In this document: positions 52,303-62,604 of the stretch, in pieces
How positions within the stretch are numbered: the stretch's first letter is position 1
How the letters are laid out: every line of letters starts with the position of its first letter
Assembly (NCBI GenBank): GCA_016235555.1
Contig: JACRKC010000016.1
Coordinates: 62,001 to 126,000, forward strand
Length of the DNA stretch: 64,000 nucleotides
Source: Verrucomicrobiota bacterium
GTDB taxonomy: Bacteria > Verrucomicrobiota > Verrucomicrobiia > Opitutales > Opitutaceae
Direction of reading: 5' to 3'
The notes under the pieces: generated by a model
What the model was told of the DNA's origin: nothing
What the model saw: the letters and a program-made list of their open reading frames with translations, nothing else
Database searches by the model: none
Program-made: the position numbers and the translations under genes

Positions 52303-53088
52303 TTACTGACCGCGCTGGGCCAGCGTGCCGTTGACACCACCGAGCGTGGTGCCGCCAGGGGGCGGGATGCCCCAGAGGCGGGCGCTGAGCGTGGAGTTGG
52401 ACGTGTTGAACGGGATGGCCTGTTGGATGTTGCCAATCTTCCGGTTCGAAAAGTTGGAGGTCAGCACGGCAGTCGGAGTTGCGGTGTTGGTGAAGAACTC
52501 GACGTTGCCGCCGAGGAAGGCGATATAGCCGCCGACGTCCTTGTAGGTGCCGCTCGCGACGCTCCAAGCTCCGTTGGTCTGCAAACCGCGGGTGTAGACG
52601 ACGGGCGATGTGGCCGGGTCGCTGGTCTTCAGGCCGCCGACAAATTCATAGCTCGGAGACACGGCCGCGGAGGTGAAAGTGGAATCAAGCGAGGTCTTGG
52701 CCTGCGTCGCGGTCAGTTGGGAGTTGATGATCGAGATGGGCAGGGTGGCGGGGGCAAACGGATCAAGCTTGGAGAAGTAGATCTTCGGGTCGTTGAGGAT
52801 GCCGTTGCGGGCGATGATGCCGGGCCAGAGCTTGGCGCGCTGCGGGCTGTTGAGGGTGGTGGTCGGGATATTCTGCGGATCCGGCAGGCGGTCGTTGTTG
52901 TCCTGGGCGTAGATCATCGCAGCTTTGGAGATCTCGCGGATGTTGGCGCCGTCCGCGGCGCGTTTGGCACGATCCAGCGCGGAACCGACCGTGGGGAACA
53001 GCAGCGCCGCCAGGATGCCAAGAATGGCGATCACGGTGAGCAACTCGATGAGGGTGAAACCGGCGGTGTGACGGGGGGATTGGCGCAT
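52303..53088 (-). CDS. Prepilin-type secreted protein (type II secretion pseudopilin-like)
   Basis: A 261-residue protein whose N-terminus is a type IV prepilin signal: HTAGFTLIELLTVIAILGIL with cleavage at Gly before Phe and the conserved Glu5 of the mature form. The C-terminal domain (residues about 40-261) is long with DPFAPATLPIS, TRGLQTNGAWSVASGTYKD and the typical VGGYIAFLGGNVEFF near the end. Lentisphaerae and Verrucomicrobia encode many such one-off pseudopilins (DUF1559-like or related). A role in a secretion system is unknown. It starts at ATG 53088 and has its own terminator. Confidence 0.88.
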   Translation of the reverse strand: MRQSPRHTAGFTLIELLTVIAILGILAALLFPTVGSALDRAKRAADGANIREISKAAMIYAQDNNDRLPDPQNIPTTTLNSPQRAKLWPGIIARNGILNDPKIYFSKLDPFAPATLPISIINSQLTATQAKTSLDSTFTSAAVSPSYEFVGGLKTSDPATSPVVYTRGLQTNGAWSVASGTYKDVGGYIAFLGGNVEFFTNTATPTAVLTSNFSNRKIGNIQQAIPFNTSNSTLSARLWGIPPPGGTTLGGVNGTLAQRGQ

Positions 53089-53220
53089 AGAAATAGGTGG
53101 GGCTGCGGGCAGAGAGACGAGTAATGGCGACCGACAGTTTCGCCGAAAAAACGGGAGCACAAGAAGAAATTCCCGCGCCGGGCTGGACAAAACTTTTTCC
53201 GGCCCGCTAACGTGGCGACG

Positions 53221-54087
53221 ATGAAGATTTATCTCGATGGCAGGTTCGTCGACGACGCGGACGCCAAGGTCTCGGTGTTTGACCACGGCCTGTTGTATGG
53301 CGACGGCGTTTTCGAGGGCATCCGGCTTTATGGCGGCAACGTGTTCCGGCTGGAGGAACACTTGGAGCGTTTCGAGTATTCGGCCAAGGCGATCCTGCTG
53401 ACGCTGCCGCTGTCGCGCAAGGAACTGGTCGACGTCACCTGCGAGACCTGCCGGCAGAACGGGCTGACCGACGCCTACATCCGCTTGGTCGCCACGCGAG
53501 GGGTGGGCGATCTCGGGCTGGCGCCGTGGCTGTGCGCGAAGCCGTCGTTGTTCTGCATTGCGAGCAAGATTTCGCTCTACCCGAAGGAATACTACGACAA
53601 TGGCCTCGCCATCGTCACCGTGCCGACGCGGCGGATCGGACCGGCGGCGCTGCCGCCGACGATCAAGTCGCTGAACTATCTGAACAACATCCTCGGAAAG
53701 ATCGAAGCGAAGCAGTTCGGCGCGCTCGAAGCGATCATGCTGAACGAGCAGGGCTACGTGGCGGAGTGCACCGCGGACAACGTGTTCATCGTGCACAAGG
53801 GCGAGATCCTGACGCCGTCGGCGTCGCAGGGCGCGCTCAAAGGGGTGACCCGCAGCACGATTTTCGACATCGCCCAGGAGATCGGGGTCCCGATCCGCGA
53901 GGTCAACATGACCCGCTACGATGTCTGGTGTGCAGATGAATGCTTCCTGACGGGGACCGGCGCGGAGGTGATCCCGGTGGTGAAACTCGACGGTCGCGAA
54001 ATTGGCGCGGGCAAGCCCGGTCCGATCACGCAGCGCGTGCTGGCGTCGTTCCGGCGCCGGGTGCTGGTCGAGGGCACGCGGCTATGA
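53221..54087 (+). CDS. ilvE: Branched-chain amino acid aminotransferase
   Basis: A 288-residue fold-type IV PLP enzyme that transaminates valine, leucine and isoleucine precursors. VSVFDHGLLYGDGVFEGIRL (19-38), PLP Lys in TIKSLNYLNNILGKIEA, LNEQGYVAECTADNVF, GALKGVTRSTI and ECFLTGTGAEVIPV are the class motifs. ATG 53221 gives MKIYLDGRFVDDADAKVSV. A GTG three codons upstream is an alternative. D-amino acid aminotransferases share this fold, but the sequence agrees with IlvE. It is divergent from the prepilin gene and starts 133 bp from it. Confidence 0.92.
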   Translation: MKIYLDGRFVDDADAKVSVFDHGLLYGDGVFEGIRLYGGNVFRLEEHLERFEYSAKAILLTLPLSRKELVDVTCETCRQNGLTDAYIRLVATRGVGDLGLAPWLCAKPSLFCIASKISLYPKEYYDNGLAIVTVPTRRIGPAALPPTIKSLNYLNNILGKIEAKQFGALEAIMLNEQGYVAECTADNVFIVHKGEILTPSASQGALKGVTRSTIFDIAQEIGVPIREVNMTRYDVWCADECFLTGTGAEVIPVVKLDGREIGAGKPGPITQRVLASFRRRVLVEGTRL

Positions 54088-54180
54088 CGGTGAAGACGAG
54101 CTTCGCCGCCGCGTGCGCCGGCGAGCGGTTGCTGGTCCGCCCGCTGGCGCTCGCGGCGGCAAAAAATCGTCTCTAAAGTT

Positions 54181-54213
54181 TGCGCCGAGTGTCACGATTG
54201 CACTCTTGGCGCA
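54181..54213. promoter_or_regulatory. Imperfect inverted repeat upstream of mcsA, possible operator
   Basis: TGCGCCGAGTG, 9-base spacer TCACGATTG, CACTCTTGGCGCA. The inner core GAGTG-N9-CACTC is the mirror image of the CIRCE operator core (CACTC-N9-GAGTG). It lies about 100 bp upstream of the mcsA start and could be a binding site for a heat-shock or stress regulator, but this is only a sequence pattern. Confidence 0.35.
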
Positions 54214-54314
54214 CTGGGTCGCGACGCCGCGGCACGGTTCACGGGACGTCGTGCGCGCACTTGCCAGCGCGGACATCTCTGGCATGGTGCGTGCAGACCC
54301 AATCAAATCTTTTC

Positions 54315-54821
54315 ATGGCCAACCCGCTCAAATGCGACCTCTGCTCGAAACCCGCGACGGTGCACCTGACCCAGATCGTCAACAACAAGGTGCACAAGGT
54401 CGATCTCTGCGAGGCCTGCGCCCAAGCCAAGGGGGTCACGGATCCGAGCGGGTTTTCGCTTGCGGATTTGCTGCTGAAGGCGTCGCTCAACCCTGAGCCG
54501 TCCGTGGCGGGCGTGCGGTGCGAACAGTGCGGATTCACCCAGGCCGATTTCAAGAAACACGGCCGCTTCGGCTGCCCGGCCTGCTACGCGGCGTTCAAAG
54601 GGCTCGTGGAGCCCATGCTCGACAACATGCACAAGGGCACGGCGCACACCGGCAAGGTCCCGCAGCGCGCCATCGAGCGCAAATCGCTCTACGACCGCCT
54701 GACCAAGCTCGAGCTCGACCTCACGGATGCGATCAAGTCGGAACGTTACGAGGACGCCGCGCGCACCCGCGACGAAATCGCCCAACTCAAGCAGTCCGGC
54801 AGCCAGAAGCCGGCGCGCTGA
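54315..54821 (+). CDS. mcsA: McsA-like protein (zinc-finger activator of arginine kinase)
   Basis: A 168-residue protein. Two CxxC zinc modules, KCDLCSKPATVHLTQIVNNK (6-25; paired with LCEACAQ, 32-38) and RCEQCGFTQADFKKHGRFGC (69-88; paired with CPAC), then a UvrB/UvrC-like UVR motif (KLELDLTDAIKSERYEDAAR, about 133-152). McsA activates the protein arginine kinase McsB. Start: ATG 54315. It is 3 bp from mcsB, and then clpC follows after 21 bp, so this is one operon. Confidence 0.92.
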   Translation: MANPLKCDLCSKPATVHLTQIVNNKVHKVDLCEACAQAKGVTDPSGFSLADLLLKASLNPEPSVAGVRCEQCGFTQADFKKHGRFGCPACYAAFKGLVEPMLDNMHKGTAHTGKVPQRAIERKSLYDRLTKLELDLTDAIKSERYEDAARTRDEIAQLKQSGSQKPAR

Positions 54822-54824
54822 CCC

Positions 54825-55913
54825 ATGACGATCGAGTCCCTCATTGCCACGCCCTCGGAACTGGCCGACTCGGCCAGCGTCAAGACGGCGATTGTGTTGA
54901 TGACCCGCGTGCGGCTGGCGCGCAATCTGGCCGGGCAGCCATTCCCCGGCTGGGCCAAACCGGCGGTGCGCGAGCAGTTGCTGGAAACCTGTCGCACCGC
55001 GGTCGCGACCGCGGTGCCGATGAAGCGTTCACTCGATGTCGCCATCGGCGAGCTGGGCGAGCTGGAGCGGCAGATTCTGGTCGAACGGCATCTGATCAGC
55101 CGTGAGTTGAGCGGTGCGAAGTCCGGCGCCGGGGTGGTCATCAGCAAGGACCAGACGATTTCCGTGATGATCAATGAGGAGGACCACCTCCGCATCCAGG
55201 TGCTGCGGTCCGGCTTTCAGTTGAAGAAGACGTGGAGTGTCATCGACGACCTCGACACGGCGCTGGAAGAAAGTCTCGACTACGCGTTTTCGCCGACGCT
55301 CGGTTATCTCACCGCCTGCCCGACCAATCTCGGCACGGCGATGCGGGCCTCCGCGATGATGCACCTGCCGGCGCTCGTGATTTCGAACCAGATGGAAAAG
55401 GTGGTGCGCGCGGTGAATCAGCTCGGGATGGTGGTGCGCGGACTCTTCGGCGAGGGCTCGGATGCGAGCGGCAGCATCTTTCAGATTTCGAACCAGACGA
55501 CCCTCGGCGAGTCGGAGGAGCAGATCATCAAGCGGCTGCAAAGCGTGCTCCAGTCGATCGTCGAGCATGAACTGAACGCCCGCGAAAAGCTGCTGGAAGC
55601 GGATGCGGCCAAGCTTTTCGACAAGATCGGCCGCGCCTACGGGATTCTGCAGAACGGCCACCTCCTGAGTTCAAACGAGGCGATGAACCTGCTGTCGCTG
55701 CTGCGGCTCGGCATCGACCTCGGCGTGTTCCCCGACGCGCAGCGCTGCACCATCGACCGGCTGTTCATCGAAGCGCAGCCCGGCCACCTGCAATACTCCC
55801 AGAAGGGCGAATGCGAGCCCGGCCAGCGCGATTTGCTGCGGGCCGTGCGCCTGCGTTCGGAGTTTGCCAATTTCGCCCGTCCCGACTTCAATTTCACCAA
55901 CGGAAAAAACTGA
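54825..55913 (+). CDS. mcsB: Protein arginine kinase McsB
   Basis: A 362-residue enzyme of the ATP:guanido phosphotransferase fold. It phosphorylates arginines in damaged or regulatory proteins, marking them for ClpC. Motifs: MTRVRLARNLAGQPFP (ATP-site arginines, about 26-41), NEEDHLRIQVLRSGF (the guanido kinase NEEDHL loop, about 113-127), SPTLGYLTACPTNLGTAMRA (about 152-171), and RDLLRA near the C-terminus (about 340), which is the RDxxRA pArg-binding allosteric site. Complete active site. It lies between mcsA and clpC. Confidence 0.95.
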   Translation: MTIESLIATPSELADSASVKTAIVLMTRVRLARNLAGQPFPGWAKPAVREQLLETCRTAVATAVPMKRSLDVAIGELGELERQILVERHLISRELSGAKSGAGVVISKDQTISVMINEEDHLRIQVLRSGFQLKKTWSVIDDLDTALEESLDYAFSPTLGYLTACPTNLGTAMRASAMMHLPALVISNQMEKVVRAVNQLGMVVRGLFGEGSDASGSIFQISNQTTLGESEEQIIKRLQSVLQSIVEHELNAREKLLEADAAKLFDKIGRAYGILQNGHLLSSNEAMNLLSLLRLGIDLGVFPDAQRCTIDRLFIEAQPGHLQYSQKGECEPGQRDLLRAVRLRSEFANFARPDFNFTNGKN

Positions 55914-55934
55914 TTCACCCGCCGCCACCCGACC

Positions 55935-58469
<2,535 letters not shown>

Positions 58470-58493
58470 CAAAACGACGACCACCCGTCGCCC

Positions 58494-58538
58494 AAAGAAA
58501 CCCCGCCCCCCGAGATCAAGGGGAGCGGGGTTTTCTTT
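58494..58538 (+). terminator. Intrinsic terminator of the mcsA-mcsB-clpC operon
   Basis: AAAGAAACCCCGC, CCCC, loop, GGGG, GCGGGGTTTTCTTT: a long stem ending in a T-rich run, 25 bp after clpC. Confidence 0.9.
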
Positions 58539-58552
58539 GAGGGGAAAAGGAT

Positions 58553-58648
58553 TGTCATTCTGAGCGAAGCGAAGAATCCAATTGGAACCACGATGCCCCG
58601 ACCTGCTGCGAGTTTCCTGCTGGATTTTTCGCATCGCTCAGAATGACG
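58553..58648. repeat. Inverted repeat of TGTCATTCTGAGCG type; contains a start codon
   Basis: Left arm TGTCATTCTGAGCGAAGCGA then AGAATCC; right arm GGATTTTTCGCATCGCTCAG then AATGAC. The ATG in the right arm (58643) is the start codon of the transglutaminase-like gene. A half copy is in uvrA at 44311. Confidence 0.92.
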
Positions 58649-60433
58649 CGCTGGCGGACCATCGGCCCGATTCTTGCGCTCGGCGCCCTGCGCCTCGCTG
58701 CGCAGATCCCCGACGCCGAGCTGACACAGGCGCCCACGCCGGCCCGGCTCGCCGCTCTTCGCACGGCTGCCCAGCGCGACGGTTGGGGGCCGCACGTGGC
58801 GCCGCTGCGGGCGGCGGCGTTGCGAGCCTACCAGTTGGACAAGCTCGCGGCGATGGAGGCGTGGCTGAACGTCTACCGCTGGACCGTTTGGTGGGCCCGG
58901 CCGGAAAACGAATTCACCGGGCCGTGGATCCAGGCGGTCAATGCGGCCAAAGTCGGCCACGCCAACATGCCGCGCACCTACCCGGCGCGCGCGGCGCCGC
59001 TCGGGCAGGCGCTGGCCCCGGAGTTACAGGCCTGGCTGCTGGGCAACACCGCGTTTTCCGCCGAGTTTTTCGCGGTGCTCGAACCGGTCGACTACCTGCC
59101 CAACGTTTTTCAGATCCTCAACGAACTGCACCACCGCGATGCCGCGCGCTTCAAGAAATACGCCAGCCTCGCGCTCGCGCTGGCCGTGGTCTACGACGTG
59201 CCACCGCCGCCGGACTGGCCGCATGCGCAGGTCACGGCCGCCGCCCTTCCGCGAAAATTCCCGCCGGCGCACGAGGCTTTCGCCTGGTGGACCCATCAGG
59301 ACGAAATCGGCCGCACCTACCACCGGCTGGCGCGCCTCGGGGCGGCCGAACTGAAATACGTGGTCGATGCGGCCGCCCCGTTCCCGGAATTGGAGTGGGG
59401 CGCCAGGATCTCGGACTACCCGCTCAGCCAGCTCGCGCGAGCCTACACGATGGTGCGCTACCGCAACGACCGCCTCGCCAACAACAATCCCGTCTGGACC
59501 GGCAAAACCTACCGGCTCCCCGACATCCTCGGCGCGGGTGGCATCTGTGTGGACCAGTCGTATTTCGCGACCGAGATCGGCAAGGCGCGGGGCGTGCCCA
59601 CGCTGTTTTTTCACGGTGCCGGCAAGGATGGCCGCCATGCCTGGTTCGGTTTTCTCGACAGCAACGGCAAATGGCAGCTGGATGCGGGGCGCTATGCCGA
59701 GCAGCGCTTCGTGACCGGTTTTGCCCGCGATCCGCAGACGTGGGGCGAACTCACCGATCACGAGCTGCAGTTTCTGTCGGAGCGATTCCGCCAGCTGCCA
59801 TCCTTCCAGCAGTCGCGGGTGCACGCCGCCTTCGCGGCTGATTTCCTCGCCGCCGGCGACTTCGACGCCGCGGCGCGGGCGGCGCGCAAGGCCGTCAACT
59901 ATGAGCGACGCAACCAGGATGGCTGGGAGGTCCTCGTCACCGCCGCGCAGAAGTCCGGTCGCGACGCCAAGACGGTGGAAAACGTGCTGCGCGAGGCAGC
60001 GCTGGCGTTTCACACGCGCTACCCCGATCTCGAAGCAGCTTACGTCAACCGCGTGGCGGCGAGTCTGCGGGCGCGCGGCCAGACCAGCGAGGCGGAGGCC
60101 GAGGTGCGCAACATCGCCAACAAACACAAGGGCGGCCGCTCCGACCTCAGCGTCGCGCAGGCGCGCGATATTTTGCAACGGGCGGTGGCGACCCAGCCTC
60201 TGCCGGAGCAAATCCGTTCCTTCAACACGGTCCTGGACAACTACGGACGCGGCGCCGGGATCGGTTTTTTCGACCAGATCGTCGTCGGCTTTGTGGAGCA
60301 TCTCGTGAATCTGCAGCAGCGGGCCGAGGCGAAGCGGGCGTTGGAGCGGGCCCGGCAGACGTTGAAGGTGGAGCCCAACAGCCAGCTCGAGGGCGAGTTC
60401 GCCCGGGTGGCGAAACTGCTGTCCGCCCAATGA
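58643..60433 (+). CDS. Secreted transglutaminase-like protein with TPR-type C-terminus
   Basis: A 596-residue protein. The signal peptide MTRWRTIGPILALGALRLAAQ is complete at ATG 58643, so the start codon is inside a repeat. A Cys-His-Asp triad of the transglutaminase core is visible: Cys302 in GGICVDQSYFAT, His332 in GRHAWFGF, Asp347 in WQLDAGRYAE (spacing 30 and 15, typical of the fold). Residues about 390-596 are helical TPR-like repeats (FLAAGDFDAAARAARKAVNY). It may be a peptidase or protein cross-linking enzyme. Its stop overlaps the next start (ATGA), so the two are translationally coupled. Confidence 0.78.
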   Translation: MTRWRTIGPILALGALRLAAQIPDAELTQAPTPARLAALRTAAQRDGWGPHVAPLRAAALRAYQLDKLAAMEAWLNVYRWTVWWARPENEFTGPWIQAVNAAKVGHANMPRTYPARAAPLGQALAPELQAWLLGNTAFSAEFFAVLEPVDYLPNVFQILNELHHRDAARFKKYASLALALAVVYDVPPPPDWPHAQVTAAALPRKFPPAHEAFAWWTHQDEIGRTYHRLARLGAAELKYVVDAAAPFPELEWGARISDYPLSQLARAYTMVRYRNDRLANNNPVWTGKTYRLPDILGAGGICVDQSYFATEIGKARGVPTLFFHGAGKDGRHAWFGFLDSNGKWQLDAGRYAEQRFVTGFARDPQTWGELTDHELQFLSERFRQLPSFQQSRVHAAFAADFLAAGDFDAAARAARKAVNYERRNQDGWEVLVTAAQKSGRDAKTVENVLREAALAFHTRYPDLEAAYVNRVAASLRARGQTSEAEAEVRNIANKHKGGRSDLSVAQARDILQRAVATQPLPEQIRSFNTVLDNYGRGAGIGFFDQIVVGFVEHLVNLQQRAEAKRALERARQTLKVEPNSQLEGEFARVAKLLSAQ

Positions 60434-62529
60434 AGCCGTGGGCGCGTCCGTCCGCGGCGACCGCCGCACTCGGTGCGCTCGCCTTCGCCGCCTATGCCAA
60501 CAGCTTCGGCGCGCTGCTGCTGCTCGATAACGCCGCGATCATCGGCGCAGACGTCCGGCTGCGGGCCACGGACTGGAGCGACTTCGTCCAGATCTTCACG
60601 GAGGGATATTGGTGGCCGCAGTTTCTGACCAATCTCTACCGGCCGCTCACGACGTTCAGCTATTGGTGCAACTATACACTGCTCGGCCACGGCGACACCC
60701 CGGCGGGCTATCATCTCGTCAATCTTCTGCTGCATCTCGTCAATGTCCTGCTGCTGCGCCGGCTCGCGTCGCGAATCGGGGCGGCGGACGGAGTCGCCTG
60801 GCTGGCCGCCGCGATCTTTGCCGTGCACCCGCTCGGGGTGGAAGTCGTGACCAACATCGTCGGACGGGCGGATTTGCTTGCGACGCTCGGGGTGCTCGGC
60901 GGATCGCTCGCGTGGCTGCGGGCCGATGACGAGGCGGGCGGGCACCGATCATGGCGCTGGCGGGCGGCGGCCGGGGCGATCGCGCTGGCGGCCGTTTTTG
61001 CGAAGGAGAACGGCATCATGGTTGTGGCGGCGCTCGCTTTGCTGGAGATCCATCGAAGCGGCTGGCGCAGTGGCATCCGAACCTCGGCCACGACCGTGCT
61101 GCCGTGGATGGCGCCGGCGCTCATTGCGATCGCCGTGGTGCGGTTCGTCATGCAGCGGCATGTCGCGGACCTTCCGCCGGCCTTCGTCAACAACCCGATT
61201 GCCTACCTCGGCTACTGGCCGGGGCTGATGACGGCGGGCAACGTCGCCGTCCGTCTGCTCGCGCTCGTGGTCTGGCCGGCGGGGCTCAGTTGCGATTACT
61301 CCTACCCGCAAATCCCGTTATTCGGCGAGAGCGCCGACGGCACCTGGCAGGGCTGGGGCGCGTTGCTGGTGCTCGGGCTGGTGGCGTGGACGGCGGGGCA
61401 AATCCGGCGGACGCGGCCCTTGGTGGCGGCCGGGTTGGTATGGGCGGCCGTGATGTATCTGCCGACGTCGAACTTCCTGGTGCGCATCGGCAGCATCATG
61501 GCGGAGCGGTTCATGTATCTGCCGCTGGCCGGCCTGGCGCTGGCGCTGGCGGCGGCGCTGCACGGATGGGGCCGCCCGCTGAACCGGCGCGTGACGGTCG
61601 CGCTGGCGGCGGTGATCCTCGCGGCGTTCACGGCGCGCACCCTGGTGCGAAACGCCGATTGGTGCGATGAAGTCCGCTTCTGGCGATCGGCGGTGGCCGC
61701 TGCGCCCCGCAGCTTCAATGTCCACAAGGGTCTCGCCAGTGCGCTGTGTGCCGACGGGCGCAGCGAGGCGGGGCTGGATGCCGCCATTGCGATCGTGGAG
61801 CGCGCCCTGCCGTTGCTCGAGGAGCCGCCGCTGCCGCTGGAACGCCGCGACAATTCGCTGTGGGGTGATCTCGGCCAATACTATCGTTCGAAGGGGGAGT
61901 TCGTGCTGGCGCGCGGACCGCGCGACGAGGCGGTGGCGTGGTTCGAGAAGTCGCTGGTGTTCCTCGATCGCGCGCACGCGGTTGACCGCTGGGTGAACGC
62001 CGAGTCGCGCCGCCGGCAGCTCGCCCGCGGGAAAAGTGACGGCGAGGTGAGGGAAAACGGATTCATCCCGGTGCATACGCAGCGTGCGGCAACGCTGATC
62101 CGGCTCGGCCGCCTGGCGGAAGCCCTGGAAACCATCCGGACGTTGCAGCGGTTCGCGCCGCTCTGCGCCGACGGTTTCCTCCTGCTGGCGCAGATCGATC
62201 GGTTGAATGGCGACTGGGAGATCGCGGCGGTGCGTTACGTCGAAGTGCTGATCCTCGACAACAAGAACGAAATGGCGTGGCGCGGCTTCAAGGAGGTCTA
62301 CGAGCGCCTCGGCATTGCGCCCCTGCCGGTGCAGGCGGTCGATGGCCGGCGGGCGTTTGTCGACTCGTCACCGCGGTTGCGGGTGCAAATCAACACGGCC
62401 ATGCGCGACATCGTCGCCCTGTTGCGTGGCGCCAAACTGCACGACGAGGCGGACGACTGGATCAGGCGAGGGATGCGGTATTATGGCTGCCCGCCGGAGA
62501 TTTTCGATGAAGCCGGCCGCGGGAGATGA
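60430..62529 (+). CDS. TMTC-like multi-pass membrane protein with TPR region
   Basis: A 699-residue protein. The N-terminal two-thirds has about ten hydrophobic segments and the motif FAVHPLGVEVVTNIVGRADLLATLG (split, about 135-159), which is the signature of TMTC/GT-C O-mannosyltransferase-like proteins, with earlier YRPLTTFSYW (about 76). Then a soluble TPR-like domain (about 430-650). In animals TMTC proteins add mannose to cadherins; in bacteria the acceptor is unknown. Coupled to the transglutaminase-like gene by a 4-base ATGA overlap. Confidence 0.8.
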   Translation: MKPWARPSAATAALGALAFAAYANSFGALLLLDNAAIIGADVRLRATDWSDFVQIFTEGYWWPQFLTNLYRPLTTFSYWCNYTLLGHGDTPAGYHLVNLLLHLVNVLLLRRLASRIGAADGVAWLAAAIFAVHPLGVEVVTNIVGRADLLATLGVLGGSLAWLRADDEAGGHRSWRWRAAAGAIALAAVFAKENGIMVVAALALLEIHRSGWRSGIRTSATTVLPWMAPALIAIAVVRFVMQRHVADLPPAFVNNPIAYLGYWPGLMTAGNVAVRLLALVVWPAGLSCDYSYPQIPLFGESADGTWQGWGALLVLGLVAWTAGQIRRTRPLVAAGLVWAAVMYLPTSNFLVRIGSIMAERFMYLPLAGLALALAAALHGWGRPLNRRVTVALAAVILAAFTARTLVRNADWCDEVRFWRSAVAAAPRSFNVHKGLASALCADGRSEAGLDAAIAIVERALPLLEEPPLPLERRDNSLWGDLGQYYRSKGEFVLARGPRDEAVAWFEKSLVFLDRAHAVDRWVNAESRRRQLARGKSDGEVRENGFIPVHTQRAATLIRLGRLAEALETIRTLQRFAPLCADGFLLLAQIDRLNGDWEIAAVRYVEVLILDNKNEMAWRGFKEVYERLGIAPLPVQAVDGRRAFVDSSPRLRVQINTAMRDIVALLRGAKLHDEADDWIRRGMRYYGCPPEIFDEAGRGR

Positions 62530-62604
62530 AGCCGCCGTTCGCCTCGATGCGGCGGCAAGGAGGCCGCGGGTCGAAGGTGGCGGCGACCATCCTCCCCCGG
62601 AGCG

